DNA from: Lingula anatina
Lineage: Eukaryota; Brachiopoda; Lingulata; Lingulida; Lingulidae
DNA length: 64,000 nt
Reading direction: 5' to 3'
Assembly: GCF_001039355.2 (NCBI RefSeq)
Contig: NW_019773514.1
Span: 1,495,582-1,559,581, forward strand
In this document: piece by piece, positions 33,790 through 47,131 of the stretch
Layout of the letters: every line of letters starts with the position of its first letter
Position numbering within the stretch: position 1 is the stretch's first letter
Notes under the pieces: generated by a model
Database searches by the model: none
What the model saw: the letters and a program-made list of their open reading frames with translations, nothing else
What the model was told of the DNA's origin: nothing
Made by a program: the position numbers and the translations under genes

Positions 33790-34079
33790 TAAAGCTTCGG
33801 TCACAACCGGCCGTACGGGCTCTTACGGGCTGTTTGCGTCCAATTTTTGCGCAGAATCTCACGTCCCACGCAAGACAAACGTAAGATTTGAGTACAATTT
33901 CCACGGCCATCGTTCCTTGCAATTAGCACCCCTGCTTGAAAGGAAATCTCATGTGGCCCTTGCTACTCGCAAGGCAGACTTCCCTTTACCTCTACGACCT
34001 CCACGGCCTTCGCAACAACCAAAAATCGCAGGGGACGTACGATCCTGAAATTCGTGCGTCCGGTTGTGACCGAGCTTTA
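33790..34079. mobile_element. 290-bp MITE with 20-bp TIRs
   Basis: TAAAGCTTCGGTCACAACCG at the left and its reverse complement with a one-base gap at the right (CGGTTGTGACCGAGCTTTA). The interior has further inverted similarity but no coding sequence. Confidence 0.75.
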
Positions 34080-34166
34080 AGGCGGCGTTTGTGTGCGGAT
34101 ACCATTTCCTCTCATAATTACCATAATGTGAATATTTATGTCACAGGCAAGATTCTAAATTAATTT

Positions 34167-34210
34167 AAAATCCACCTAGGCGAGATTGAAATTTCAATCT
34201 TGTCTAGGCG
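34167..34210. repeat. Short near-perfect palindrome
   Basis: CCTAGGCGAGATTGAAA is followed directly by TTTCAATCTTGTCTAGG, an inverted repeat with almost no loop. It may be a relic of a small foldback element. Confidence 0.6.
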
Positions 34211-37200
34211 GGTTCTAAATCAGCATAGGCCAGATTGAAATCCCAAGTCACAGACATTTTTGAATTATGATTATATTAATTACATCCCTGGTGAAGCCTT
34301 CTGATTACACAATATATAATTAAGAACACCTGAAATTAACGTGCATAACTTGCGTTCGGTAGATTACGAAACAAGTATTTTCATACTCACAAAAAAAAAG
34401 ATCAAATTCACTGTCAGCAAGTATAGGTTAATACATTCATTAGTTCAGTAAGAAGGAAGAAGATGAAGCCTTTTTTTGAACAACTAGGCATTGATACATG
34501 TAAATCCTCTTGTATAACAACTAGACATTGCGTAACTTCACTTAAAAGGTTTCCAATCGTCCTATACTGTTCCTATGAATTTTCGTCAAAACCTCTAAAC
34601 AACGCCTGGGTGATTGGTTGTCTTTAAACATCCGTTGCACTGGGTGTTTTTGTATAACACATTTAAATGGATAAATAGGTCAATTAACTACTAAAAAATT
34701 AAGAAGCTGCAGTTTTGAAGCTTTTTTCTTTTGGCTGAACAAACGTGAGATTAATTTTGTTTATAATTTGACACGTCGGCTTTAGTTTAGAGTATTAGAA
34801 ATTAGCAAAGATGGTTTATGCAGTACTCGTTACTGGAAATGCACGCTTGCTTTATATATAACTTTATTGGAGGGGGGGGGAGGATAAATTGTAAAATTCC
34901 CCCACTTACCAAACAAATACTCAGTGCATTTTATCCATTTGCAAAAGACAACGAAAATACAAAAAAAAATGTGCTTAAAATGTCTGATTTCTTCATAATT
35001 TGGGTCGATAGCGCTCGTTCGCCATTGTATTAATTTTGTCTGACCTCAATTAAATCTCTAATGTCTCAATTTAATCACTGGACAACTGACATTGCAAAGA
35101 TTGCATGGACGCACCCCGTAACACTTGTTAATCCATGGGGCTATTGTTTGAAACAAACTATAAATTTAAAAAAACACACCCGAACATCGACCAAGCGAAA
35201 TGAAGGCCAATAAATCCACGCCGTGTGACCCGTGCTACAGCTTCGTCCAACAATTCGGATAATAGACGTTTATCCCCCAATTTAATTTGATAGGATATGA
35301 AAACATTACGCACGCAAGCGTATTTGCACACAATATTGCATGACACACCTTACAGGACGAACCGTATTTTGAATCCCTTCACATGAACTGGTTGAATACA
35401 ATGCACTACTTCGGTGGCACAGTTGCTTTTATTATCCTTTCAAAATTTAACGCTTGCCTTTTTATACCCCCTGTAAGTATGACGGGGCTTCAGAGCAATT
35501 TCTTGCTCGGATCGAGGTTTCGTGTATCCATTTGCTTTAGACTAAATTGATATCTAGTTATTGCAATGACAAATTTCCGAAGAATGCAAGATGGCAGCTC
35601 GGTACATGCTATTCGTCTTTCTACTGCTTATATTAATAATGATTACGGTGTATTACTGGCCGCCGAGTTGTGACGATAACTCCAAGCCATTTTCTAACAT
35701 GCGACGGAAAAGGCCGATTTGAAAACGACTGAGGCTACACCACCCCGACATATGGCATACTTCACCTACTGATGTAAAAACTGCATATTTTCCTGCATTT
35801 GAAAATTTAAAGAAATTTTAAAGAAAGACTTATTTTCTAAATCAGTTAATAGTAATTGGTACCGTAAATGTTCGTTGCTTTATGTCTTCCATCGTCTTAA
35901 CTTAATCATAATTATTTCGTCTTTAGGCTCATAATTTAAACATACTTTTATTAAGCAATTAGCAACTTTATCTTTTAATCTGTAACGCGCGCTGAGATTT
36001 TCATAGCGTGCCCTTTCTAACAGTAAATTATTATCATTATCACTTAATACTGTGCCACTTATACTGTGAGCTACACGATTGCAGTAGATGTCCCTTACGC
36101 TTTAATACATGGATATGCGTGCGACAAATGCGCAAGCTCTTGGTACAATGCGTTAGCTGTACCTGATCCGTTTACATATCTGGCACAATTATTTTGGATA
36201 AGCTTGTTATTTTCGTTTTCATTTGCAATGGATTTCAATTATAGCATTACGATATACATGTTTTGGTCGGAAAAAAAAAGTAAAGGTGCCTGCATGTGAA
36301 ATTGACTGGCCTTTACCCGGATATCTACTCAAGTGCGGATCTACAATATCGATTTATTTCCCATATAGACTTCATTTAAATTTGTTTTTTTCTTTTTTTT
36401 TCAATGGTCCAGTAGAGATATGTCATACTGAATGAATTGGGGATGTGGTGCAAATGTCGCATTTTTTAATAGATGAAATATCAGAACCAGGATGATATGT
36501 GCTTAAAATAAATGTCGATAGTAATGAAGGTCCATAGCATTAGGCTGTCGGCTATTTGTTTCAATTACCGAATCATTACTACTGTGTGCAATATGTTGGT
36601 AAAGGGCAGCATAAAAACGTTAGTTGGCACTTCAGGCTGACGAGTTCCTGGTTATACTTACATGCCAGATATATGTCAGTCTTCATTAATAGTCAGATAA
36701 TATGAGTGTCTTCATTTACATGCCAAATTTATGCCAGTCTTCCACTGAGATCGAGTTTGAAGGGAAGAAACTCCTAAAACGGTTTAGTACAGTAATTGTA
36801 TAAAATATGTTTATGGCCAACGGTAGGTCCCTCCCTTGTCCTCAAAACATTGATATCGACTTACTGAATTACAGCGGTGCGAAGTGCTTGGCGGCATGTC
36901 GTGAACACTCCAGGATAGATTGCATTCGGATATTATATGGACATCCTATTAGCTTTTTTTCTGATAATCAACGCTTCAATTTTAATTTATAGTAACTATC
37001 TGAACTATGAAGTGTTCCCAGAGACCTGGATGTTGTTTTAAATGGTAATTCTAAATAAGGAAGTGTTTAACTAATATATATATATATTTTGGAAAGAAAA
37101 AAATAAGATAGAGGCCGACGAAAAACATTTATCAGGACATTGAGTCTATCTGTCTGTTTCTGTGTTTCATTTGCCTATATTTCATACTATTGTCCACGGG

Positions 37201-38458
37201 TTAAGAGTGGTTGTGGAGACGATGTCTCTATGATCGATGGAGCATCCGATACATCGGAAATCTTAGATACAGCCCATAGGAGCAGCTTTATTTCACCGAC
37301 TCTGTTAAGATTTCTTATTCACAACGCACTGAAATCGTCACGAAGTTAAGTACAAGTACTTTCGATGTAGATATGACTGAATGTCTCAAGTTTCTGTGTG
37401 ACACCGTCTTTCGGTGTTTATGTATGCGTTCGCACGCGTGCATTTTCTTTAGCGTAAGAATGAGAGGAACAATAAAGCAGGAAAAATACATGTACAGCAC
37501 CCAGATGAGCAATTCTATATTAACACGCCTTTTATACAATCTGAATAACAGTCAGCTGATGATTTGTACGTATGTCATGAATTATTTTAGTTATGTACGT
37601 GATTTGGTTCTTAATACATGGTTTAAAGGTACAGTGTTTGGCTCACCGTGTTGACGAAAACTTTATCTTTGCAGTCAAGGTTTGCACCCAAGCCTCTCTT
37701 CGTAAAAAGAACATGACGCTTCATCTGTGATTCTCGATACACTGTGATTGTCCACCCACCCACCCCAAACTACACGCAATTACCCCTGTTACTTTACAAG
37801 ACAACAAACCAAGACCGAACCATTACTATATCAATACTTCGTCGAGTCTTAATTTGCTCACTTCAATAAACCAACAACGCGTAACAATCGCGTACCCACG
37901 TCGCCCCGCAAAGCACATACTAGTAAGCACTGCATGTACGTCTATATTTTTTTCACCAGTTACCCAATATTGATTAAATAGCAGAACCTGTTGTAGCTCA
38001 GTAGGTACGTCTGTGTGCCCGCATCACGCGCGCAGTACTTCCAGTTGTTTTAAACCGCAGACGCTAAAGGATAGACCGGTTATGCCGTTAATCATAGCCA
38101 AGTGCCTTGCAGCATCAGGTGACAGGGACGTTAATGTTACATGTAGCTGGTAAGTGAAAGAGGACAGCGTGAGCTCAGTGGAAGAGAGGGCGGCCCATGC
38201 ATACGTTCACCTTCGCCACCACTCTGGACATCAAAGCGACACTGTCGTAACTGTTAGTATTAGTTCACCCGAGGAATGTGCTGACATCGTATCAGTTGCT
38301 GACCGACTTAGCTGTGACCATTAGCTGCCCAGATGTAGGGCCGTATTTATCTCGTGGCGCGAACTGTTTGTGTGCTTTATTGTGGTCCCCTATAGTGCAC
38401 CTTGTGATACACAGCATATGAGCTGGCAGCAACGCCGTGCATTTCTGCTTAATATTTG
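34211..38458. other. Intergenic DNA and probable 5' region of the formin gene
   Basis: No gene recognised between 34,211 and about 38,000. From about 37,700 the sequence is less AT-rich and contains more CpG, as expected near a promoter and 5' UTR, but there is no TATA box I would call. A tRNA-like A box at 37,993 has no matching B box. Confidence 0.4.
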
Positions 38459-38470
38459 TGATATAAAGTC

Positions 38471-39152
38471 ATGGCAGCGTTGTTTAGGCGACTATTTAAC
38501 AGGGTGAACGACTCAGATGGAGAACAGAACGGCACACCAGTTGATTCAATGTCAGATTCCGTTGGCGGGGCGTCCCCAGAGAAGAAAAGGAAGTCGACTA
38601 AGAAAAGTAAAGACCTGTCGAAAAAGAAAGCGGCAAAACAAGCGAAGACATCTCAATTAGGTCATAATGAGGATGACGCACAAGGGAGGTCAATCAAAAG
38701 CGGGGAGGATGGCCATTCTCATGCACATGAAGGAGAGATGGCGGACACCTCGGGAAGTAATGGCAGTCCTCCCAAGAGGAGTAGGTCTAAAAAAATGGCT
38801 CCAGGGGGGTGGTTCAAAAAGATAGCAGAGACATTTCATAATGTGGACTTTGAGAACTGCGAGCCAGAGATCTGCGTGAGCCTCTTGCGGATCCCGTCAA
38901 TGCAAACTTACTCTGCCTTGAAGAAAAAATTAAAAAATGCCACGCTGGATTGGGTGCAGGGGTTCCTGGATAACGACGGCCTGGAGGTGCTTCTGGACTG
39001 CGTTGATTCTATTGGCAACCGGAGAGTGACCCAGCTGGCGGACGCCCTCATGTTACTGGAGTGTGTGGCATGCATCAAGGCTGTTATGAACTCCAAGCGT
39101 GGACTGGATTACATTGTTAAACACAAGGAACACACGCGGAAGCTCGTGAAAG
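38471..39152 (+). CDS. INF2: INF2-like formin, exon 1: basic extension and start of the GBD/DID
   Basis: First coding exon of a formin of the inverted-formin (INF2) type, an actin nucleation and severing factor acting at ER, mitochondria and cortex in animals. The ATG lies after an in-frame TGA four codons upstream and in a good context. Residues 1-110 are a low-complexity extension with a Lys-rich tract at ~37-58 and a second basic patch (PKRSRSKK) near 100, absent from human INF2 as I recall it. From ~114 the armadillo-like inhibitory domain begins. CEPEICVSLLRIPSMQTYS and IKAVMNSKRGLDYI match the family. The exon ends G|GTACGT in phase 1. The next exon is about 20.8 kb away. FHOD or DAAM formins are less likely because the [12 protein letters not shown] continuation is INF2-like. 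Confidence 0.88.
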
Positions 39153-42100
39153 GTACGTCCTTAGTGCACGACCCATTGGTCGTATCGATTTATTTGGTTT
39201 CCTTTTTTCAATGACCTTATTCCGGTGTAATTGAATTCATCAATCACAAAACCACACTGGACTGGGAATCCTTCTTATTTTCTGGGGAAGGGGGGTCTTT
39301 ACTTTCAATGAAATGCCCGTTAAGCCTAAGGTCCCTAATCCAGCAACGGGAAATTTGTTCAACACATCACCAGCTCTTTTCAAACATGCTGTATGCGAGA
39401 CACACCTTTCCAGATTGCATGGATTCAGGAATAAAATCCAAAACAAACTTGCATGCATGCATTAATGTGAAAAACCAAAATAAGTGGCATTTTTTTCATG
39501 TTTGTCTCCTCCACAACACCTACACCTGGCATTTCGATGAATAGGTAGATATAATATACGTCCTGTCGATTACTCAGTTGATCTATAAATGTAGGCTGGC
39601 AAGCCGTGTTTGATTTACACACAAAACTAGGGGAGGCACCGAGACTGCATGAGTGATGTAAATGTAGCGCTATTTTTCGTTAATACAAAGGCACTTAAAT
39701 TACAATACATGCGTGCTAAATCTCTCTCTTCCATCAACTTAAACCCGGGTATGCCTAAGGCAGAAACATACGAAATACATGCTGTGACCTTACAACGTTA
39801 TTTTCGATTGGCGAAGCGCTTTGTTTGTGGCTCAGTATATGCCTCGGTATTCGTGTAACAAACCGGTTCTCGTTCATTCTCAGCCCCGGCATTTTTTTAT
39901 CAATTGATTTTAAGGCGACAGGTCATATTACTTTGAGGAATTTCCCTAAGGTCGTCATCACTGGTCTAGTACTAGCATTTACATTGTACCAACCACTACA
40001 CTATATACTTACCGCCACTCTGCATTGAGAGTAGGGGGAAGAAAGCACTGTGAAAAAATGCATTAAAAAGACAATATTTTTGAACTAGGTTTAATCCAGG
40101 TTAACAGTTACACATTCTGTGTATTTTTTTTAACAATCAAAAATTGTTTAATAAGGTGACTTCATAACTACTGTACTGGTGTGACGTTTATTCGTGCCAT
40201 TTTAAAAAGCCGTTTAGAAAGAAAATAGGAAGAATCAAGACACAGAGGTCAAAAGAAATCATAACACCCCAGGACCAATGGATTGTCACCTTAATACTGA
40301 CAATGACGATGATATACGATTAGTAAACTGAATGGGTTCACTGCATTCATTCCTCGCATATTTTTACTGTCACGGATGTACAGGTATATATATCTATTCG
40401 ATAAGCAACGGAAGATACAATGCATGCACTGGGGTTACGTGCGTTGGCGTTAATGCTATTTTCCCTCTGAATAAAAACTTTAGGAATGTCATCGAATGGC
40501 TATAAATAAATTGTTTTGGCTGTTTGATAAGTGATAGAATATACACTTGGAGGGGGCGGGGTCGTGTGTGGCTTTAATCGACAGAATTCCCGCTAAAAAG
40601 TTTCTGTGCTTCTAACTTGGGTGATATTGATTGTCCTCCTTAATCTGTGTGCCACCAAAACTGTGTTAATATTGACAAATTAATAGCCAATACATCTCCC
40701 CGACCCGATGTTGTCATGATGGACACACTTCTGTGTCGGTAAATAGGTCACTTTGTGTGGCCGTCACAACGGACAGTGGTCCGTTATATGACAACATAAG
40801 TCACCGTACACTGAAAACCATTCAAGCCGAGATACCGTGTCACGGAGTTTATAGAGTTACATCAACTGTGTAAAGAAGGCTATCTTTGCGTTACATACAC
40901 GCTGCACCTTCTGTAGTCGGATTAAACAGATAAGGTGTGGATTCCGGGCTTACCGCTACTCGTTGTTTAGACATGAAGTAGGGCCCACTCTTCCTTGTTC
41001 GGTTTTAAACAGGCATTGTTTTCGTGTTTGTTTCGATTTACATTATATATACTAAGTGTTCAGTTTTTATTTGTTTTAATAAGTCTCAATCCATCATTCG
41101 ATGAGTTCGATAGACTGCATTTTGCTATTGAAATTCACTGGGTCCATCCTTCTGTATATAGGCATGCAGCCAATGCTAGATTCTTTGAGTAAGTCTTTGA
41201 TAAACGTGGCACATACTCCTAGAAGCAATATCAGTTACATTTCTCTCCTGAGTGAAGTGCTTCTGAGTAAAACTTATTCTTCTTCTCTCCCCACAGCTCT
41301 GCCGGTTTATTTACTCTTATTATAAAGCGTTGGAGGCAATCATCAAAACAGGAATAAAACCCAAGAGTGCTCGAAGGCATTTCATAGTTCATTTAACTCA
41401 AAAATGGCTCTTACATAAATTAAACAATACCAGATTATAAATCATTCGGAAAAGGCGGAAAGTCGTATTGTCACTTGTGTTCGTTTTATTGCAGTATGTT
41501 GGTTGGAAGTGGTTTCGGCTTTAATTTCCGAACGCCCGGTGTTAATGCAGATTTCGCATGAGACTCGGGAGGAATCACTTATAACACAAGTGCCTGGATA
41601 GAAATAATTGTATAGCACATATTTATGGTTGTTTAAGCTTTCACGCGAGTGTGTATCAGTACATCTAAGCGTTGTATTAGGCTGCACGTGTCCCTTACTG
41701 ATGTCAAACTGATGTACATGTTGTAGCTCCAACTATACTGTATATTACATCAATTTGTCGTTTCGGTGAAATGGTGTCAGCACATGAGACATATGAATGA
41801 ACGCATGGTTATTAATGTAATAAAATTATCTCATGCGACCCACGGTTTATTTGAATTAAACACTATGAGTACACGTTAATTTTTTTTATTTCATTATTTC
41901 GTAATATTTGATGGTGGGGGATATGACAGGATAATTTTGCATCGATACAGTGACTGAAGGTGAACATGTAGAACGAGTACTGGGGCCAGAGGTCACCGTC
42001 AGTGATAACCCCCGATCAACCTGATAGAAAAATCAAATATTTACCCAGATAATTAGAATAAACACCCGGCTCTAACTGACTCATAATTTAATGTGTATTG

Positions 42101-42158
42101 CTCGAATGTATGCAGCGGTGGAGTCAGAATGCAAAAAATTTTTAAAACCTTACTCTGT

Positions 42159-42205
<47 letters not shown>

Positions 42206-42326
42206 TTGCGCAGATAAAGAATTTGTCAGAAAATGCCCTGCAATTGGTGACATTATTCTGTATTTCTGTACTCCTCGAAAAAGAGTTATCCCTGAATCCT
42301 TGCTAAGAGTTGAGTACGCCTAATGA
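39153..42326 (+). other. Formin intron 1, first part
   Basis: Intronic. Only a (TTTA)n run at about 42,160-42,207 stands out. ORFs are short and unconvincing. Confidence 0.6.
42160..42207. repeat. (TTTA)n microsatellite
   Basis: About twelve tandem TTTA units in intron 1 of the formin gene. Confidence 0.95.
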
Positions 42327-43700
42327 TAGGGGAGACCGGGGCTAGTTGGCCCAGTTAGACACTTTTGGCCTTGTAGAGCCAACTAGGAATGGGTTAGAGT
42401 AACAAAACCGGTTTCAAAGTAAGCCCCATGAACTAAGCTACGCATGCAACGTCATTATTTTTCAAATATAATGCCAGGTGGCTCACAATTTGACAAAAAA
42501 CGCAGTTGACGTCAAGGGGGCCAACTTGCCCCGCCATGGGGCAAGTTGGCCCCAGGGTCGGGGCAAGTTGGCCCCCCTATACGAAAAAGAAATATATATC
42601 CCACGTAAACGCCTTAAAATACATTTTTATAATTTTTTAATTTATTTAATTTTTTTTAGAGTCTTTGATGAATAAACAGTTCAAATAAGGCAGATTTATT
42701 GAGGTTTCCGTACGTCACGTTNNNNNNNNNNNNNNNNNNNNNNNNNNNNNNNNNNGAGTCTTTGATGAATAAACAGTTCAAATGAGGCAGATTTATTGAG
42801 GTTTCCGTACGTCACGTTGTTTGGGGGGGGGGGGGGTATGTGTTGCAAGAACCAAAATATCTATCAATAAAATGTGTTTTGTTTTAATTAAGAATAAATA
42901 AATAATGGTATAAAGAAGGTTTTTTAATGAATGAAAACGAATAATAAATTTTCTTTTTAAAAGAAAGTAACAAATCCAGTTTTAAACCATTGAGTTTATT
43001 TCAACAATGGTCTCTAGCTAGGGAGGGGTGGAAAATCCCCTTGGAGCCACATATAACACTATATATAAATACAAAGGGAATCCCCTTACAATGAATTAAG
43101 GCAAAATAAATGTTTTTCTACGGAAAGTCCAATGGATTTGCTTTTTAATACTTACAATCAACAGGATATTTCTAATATAAATTTTCAAAAAGATACCAGA
43201 GAGAAAATTTAAAAAATCAATCAGATGGCAAGCTTTGTCAATTTCACCAACTTGTTTATTTCAAACAGCGTTGCGCGCAAAGGTTTGTGGGTAATATGAG
43301 GGCCCAACTTGCCCCGAGTCAAGGGGGCCAACTAGCCCCGGGTGCACATTATTTATTTTAAAGGATGGTAGCCATTTATGGTGCTAGAATGAGCAACGAT
43401 GATACATCTCTTTGAAACCTGAAACAATGAGCTTCAGTTTGATGCCCTATACATATCTTATATTCGATCAAAAGCCTATGAAAATAGATTTTTAAATATC
43501 CTAAACAAAATTACTTTTAGGTGCAAAAATCGTTTATTTCGACTCACCGCTTAAGTAAAACTTTTTGACGTCCGACACTTCCTTAGCATTGTAGGCTATG
43601 GTCACTTTGCAAAAGTATGTGGCCAGTTTTTTTACCTCGTAGTTACTTTTTCATAAATTGACGGGGGGGCAACTTACCCAACTAGCCCCGGTCTCCCCTA
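42327..43700. mobile_element. Non-autonomous TIR element rich in GGGGCAAGTTGGCCCC motifs
   Basis: Starts TAGGGGAGACCGGGGCTAGT and ends with the exact complement (ACTAGCCCCGGTCTCCCCTA). The terminal TA may be target or element. At least seven copies of a GGGGC(A/T)AGTTGGCCCC motif lie inside in both orientations: 42,338, 42,516 (inverted), 42,538, 42,560, 43,300 (inverted), 43,323 (inverted) and 43,665 (inverted). They cluster near the ends, like subterminal transposase-binding repeats. No transposase is visible. A 34-base gap lies inside, so the true length is uncertain. Confidence 0.8.
42722..42755. other. Assembly gap (34 N) with duplicated flanks
   Basis: The 63 bases to the left (42,659-42,721) and to the right (42,756-42,818) are the same with one mismatch. 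The contigs probably overlap and the gap may be of zero or negative size. Confidence 0.9.
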
Positions 43701-45527
43701 TAGCGTTACGGCGTTAAGGGACCCGTAAACATTTAACTGTCGTTAAGTCTCCAATATAATAATCACATTATGGAACTCGACATCTAGGAAACCGTCAACA
43801 CATCCATAACCCAAAACCAAAGTTGTCATATGCTGCACAGTAATAGCTAGACCCTATAGCCCCTATCTGCCCTGGCATATCTAATTGTATCTTTATAAGG
43901 TTAAGTCGTTTATTTCAAACACTGATGTTAAGAAATGCCGTTGCTCTGTATGTTCCTATAATCCAACCACTCAACTGACTTTAAGCGTACCATATTCAAG
44001 ATCCGCATGACACATTAATAGCTATAAATACGCCCTACAACAGTCCTCCATTCTGATGCTGTGTTGTCACATAGAGAAGATAAATCTTAAAACTGACATC
44101 CTAATGATTTTAATCACTTCATCTAAGATGAGGGATCTAACGTATTCAGCTTCGAGTGCATCCCCGATTTCAAGTCACGAGAAAAATATATATAGAGATA
44201 GATAAATGAGCATACACATTTACAAACTAAATTGATAGCATAAATATTCAGCAATATATTCCAGAGCTGTATTGGTACATGTACGTATTTTTTTTTACTT
44301 CATTAATTATGCATTTTCTCCACATTTTAACATAAATCAGCCCTCTGATTCAAAAGAGCTTTAGATAAATAATTATTCATAAATCGCTTTTTACCGAGTC
44401 TATGTACTTTGGACTCAAATTCTCACAGGTTCGGATGATACTGAAAACAGGATACTGTAGAATATCACTGGAGAATCTCAAAAGCATTGCATATAATCGC
44501 AAGTATGAAGTTGGTACAATTGATTCCGTTAACAAATTTATTGTTATTTCGTCAACTCTGATATATCGGTAATACAATGTAGGTTGTTGAAATTAGTGTT
44601 GTTTTGCCTCAACCGTCCACAGTTTTTAAAAGCAGTAACATTGTCACACTGGCGATAAACTTGTATAATGAGTCCACATGAATATTTACGAAAGCTTTAA
44701 ATGTGAGGATATTGCAGAAACGTATCACATTTGCAGCAGGCAATAACTGGTTTATAAAATCTACGCTTGCGAGGTAAAGCTGCATTTACACTTAGCGAAT
44801 TGGATCAAGCTCGAACCAAATGCATCCACGAATCGAAAGATATTTGGTATACTGTGGTCTACATAAGAACACATATACGATTTGCATATTCATCCTATGG
44901 TAGGTTTAGTTATAATTGCACTCAACAAATCGAACCAGGCTCCAACCTAGTGGCAAATTTCGGGAGATAAAAGGAAACTCAATTAAAACCTGCTTTCAGC
45001 AAGTTGCTTTTGGGTTACAAGTAGAAAGTTGTTAAGGTGAAACTGCTCACTTGCTGTGGCCAAAAATTTTAAGAAGTAAAACATTTATGTAGGCCCCCTT
45101 TTTAAGTGTCTTATAGCTACCAACTGATGCATTTCAGGGGGGCACAAAGATTCTTTGCTGTGGCTCTAGTTTCCAGTCTGAACTGTGGTTCGTTTCGTAT
45201 ATTAATCTCTCTGTAAATACTACAACGATGACATTTTCTTCCTATCTTAAGATATGTGGAGTGCTGGCTGTCTGAACATGAGTGTACGTGTAGGCGTATC
45301 GCTGTACCCGTCTCACCGGTTAAAAGGTAAATGTTGTCCCATGTTGTCAGATAGTAAATGGAGATAGCAGAGGCCCGCCACTTTGTCTACCGGTAGCCGC
45401 TGGCTTCCGCTTCACCCCCCCCCCCCCCAATAAAAAAAAAGGATAAAAAGAAAGAAAGGAAGAAAGAGCAATTTTAAGAATGATGATATTCTACAGATGC
45501 ACAAATGACGAAATATTTATGCCACAA
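43701..45527 (+). other. Formin intron 1, middle part
   Basis: No gene or repeat family recognised apart from a poly-C tract near 45,415-45,428. Confidence 0.5.
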
Positions 45528-45720
45528 CTAATTGATACATCCAGCAAAAGTTTGTATTATTTTGAAGGAAGAGACGGAAAACGTTACAATATATACACCT
45601 GTAGTCAAGTGGTTCAGAAAATTCGGTGTAGCATTATGCCATTTAAACGCACCCATTACCATAAAGGATCTGTTAAATATCTCAGAATTGTGTGATAAGA
45701 TATTGGATTTTTCCAGGGAA
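45528..45720 (-). mobile_element. LINE reverse-transcriptase C-terminal relic
   Basis: The minus-strand ORF ends with NRSFMVMGAFKWHNATPNFL and later SVSSFKIIQTF, resembling the RSF..RG...WN.LP......SFK...... tail common at the C-terminus of CR1-type LINE ORF2 proteins. Nothing of the endonuclease or RT core is nearby. Confidence 0.45.
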
Positions 45721-45890
45721 AAGTTATAGAAGATAACACCATGTAGAGGGTTTATTATCCAGCCATACCCCCCTCTCTCTCTCTGACTGAAATGAAAAAG
45801 TCCTACTAATGGCCTACTTCTACAAGATGTGTTCAAGCTGTTACAAAATTGTATGATACATACAATTTTGAAGAAGCTAGAGGACCCAGA

Positions 45891-46053
45891 CCCGTAGCCA
45901 GCAATTTTTAAAAGGGGGAGTTCTTTTTCTGAAAAAGTGGACCTTTTACCACGAGAACTTCGTGTACCCACATAACATTTTACCCAGAGGGGACCTTTTT
46001 CCCACCGAAAGGGGGTTCATTCAAACCCCCCGACCCCACCCCCTTGGCTACAG
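45891..46053 (-). mobile_element. CCCGTAG-ended MITE, copy 2
   Basis: 163 bp, inverted relative to the copy at 33,565-33,725. Ends CCCGTAGCCAGCAATTTT and CCTTGGCTACAG. Confidence 0.75.
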
Positions 46054-46800
46054 ACATGGGACCTCTACTAAAGATCAACTTTTCGATCACCGTCTGGTCC
46101 TTCTGGTCAGTGACGCCCTTGGCTATCAGTTCAGCCATCGGTCAGCACGCTACGTCCAGCTACATTGACACAGCTCCACCTTTATTAAATATATAATCAT
46201 ATATGCTGTCCCACGCTAATGGCACGTGCTAACGACGAGGAGAGGTGAATAAAGCATTAAATGAGCCCTGTAGGCGTTAAGACTGGAGGGGTATTGAGAA
46301 TAGTTTTATTTGAGTTTGTCACGTTACAAATTCATTAGTTTTTGCCATCGCCCAGTGGTTTTCAATTCAAAACAAGTCAGTAGCAGAATCCTCGTGGTTA
46401 CAAAGCGGATCATATCCCATTTGAATTAATTAACGTGTTTGTGGCCTGCCCGCTCTCATTATTTCCCCTGGACACCTACCCTCTGATGTCAGGGGCCTCT
46501 AAAATACACGAAAATAGCATACAAAATTGAAAATAATACATTGTTTTGTAATAGACTAAGCGCACCCTGTGGTGAGATATAGTAAGCGATCACAGCCACG
46601 CGCGCCATTAGGCCGTTACACTTAATAGTATAACTTTAAAAATCATACAGGGCACCTTGGGCCAATCAAACAACCTACGGTTCCTAGACAGTTTATAGGA
46701 AATATGTAAACTGCGTTTTGGGGTGGATTTTACCGCGACTAGTAGACTGGTAAACTCCCTTGATACTGACCTATCGATATTCTGCATCATAGTTTACATA

Positions 46801-46945
46801 TTTCACTTACTGTAATTAACTAATCAGACAAGTGTTTTATCAACCATATCTCTATCAGCTGGGGGTGTCATATATTTCACTTGCTGTTATTAACTTATCA
46901 GACAAATATTTTGTCAATCATAACGCTGTTAGCTGGGGGTGTCAT
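46801..46945. repeat. Two tandem ~74-bp repeats
   Basis: TTTCACTTACTG... at 46,801 and TTTCACTTGCTG... at 46,875, both ending AGCTGGGGGTGTCATA. Confidence 0.85.
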
Positions 46946-47131
46946 ACAACTGGTTCAGTTAGATGGTCACTTCCAGAATGATGTAAACCCAAATACTTAA
47001 CGTAATATTAGCACTGTTTCGCTGTCAACGGACAACAATGTAATTACTGCCTTGCGATAAGCAGCCTACTAAGAATGTGCTGCTGATCAACATGTTGCCG
47101 TATGAAATTTGACATTTATCCCCTCACGTGG

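Noticed and set aside
37990-38080. tRNA-like A box (TAGCTCAGTAGGT)
   Set aside because: No GGTTCGA-type B box and no cloverleaf pairing follows.
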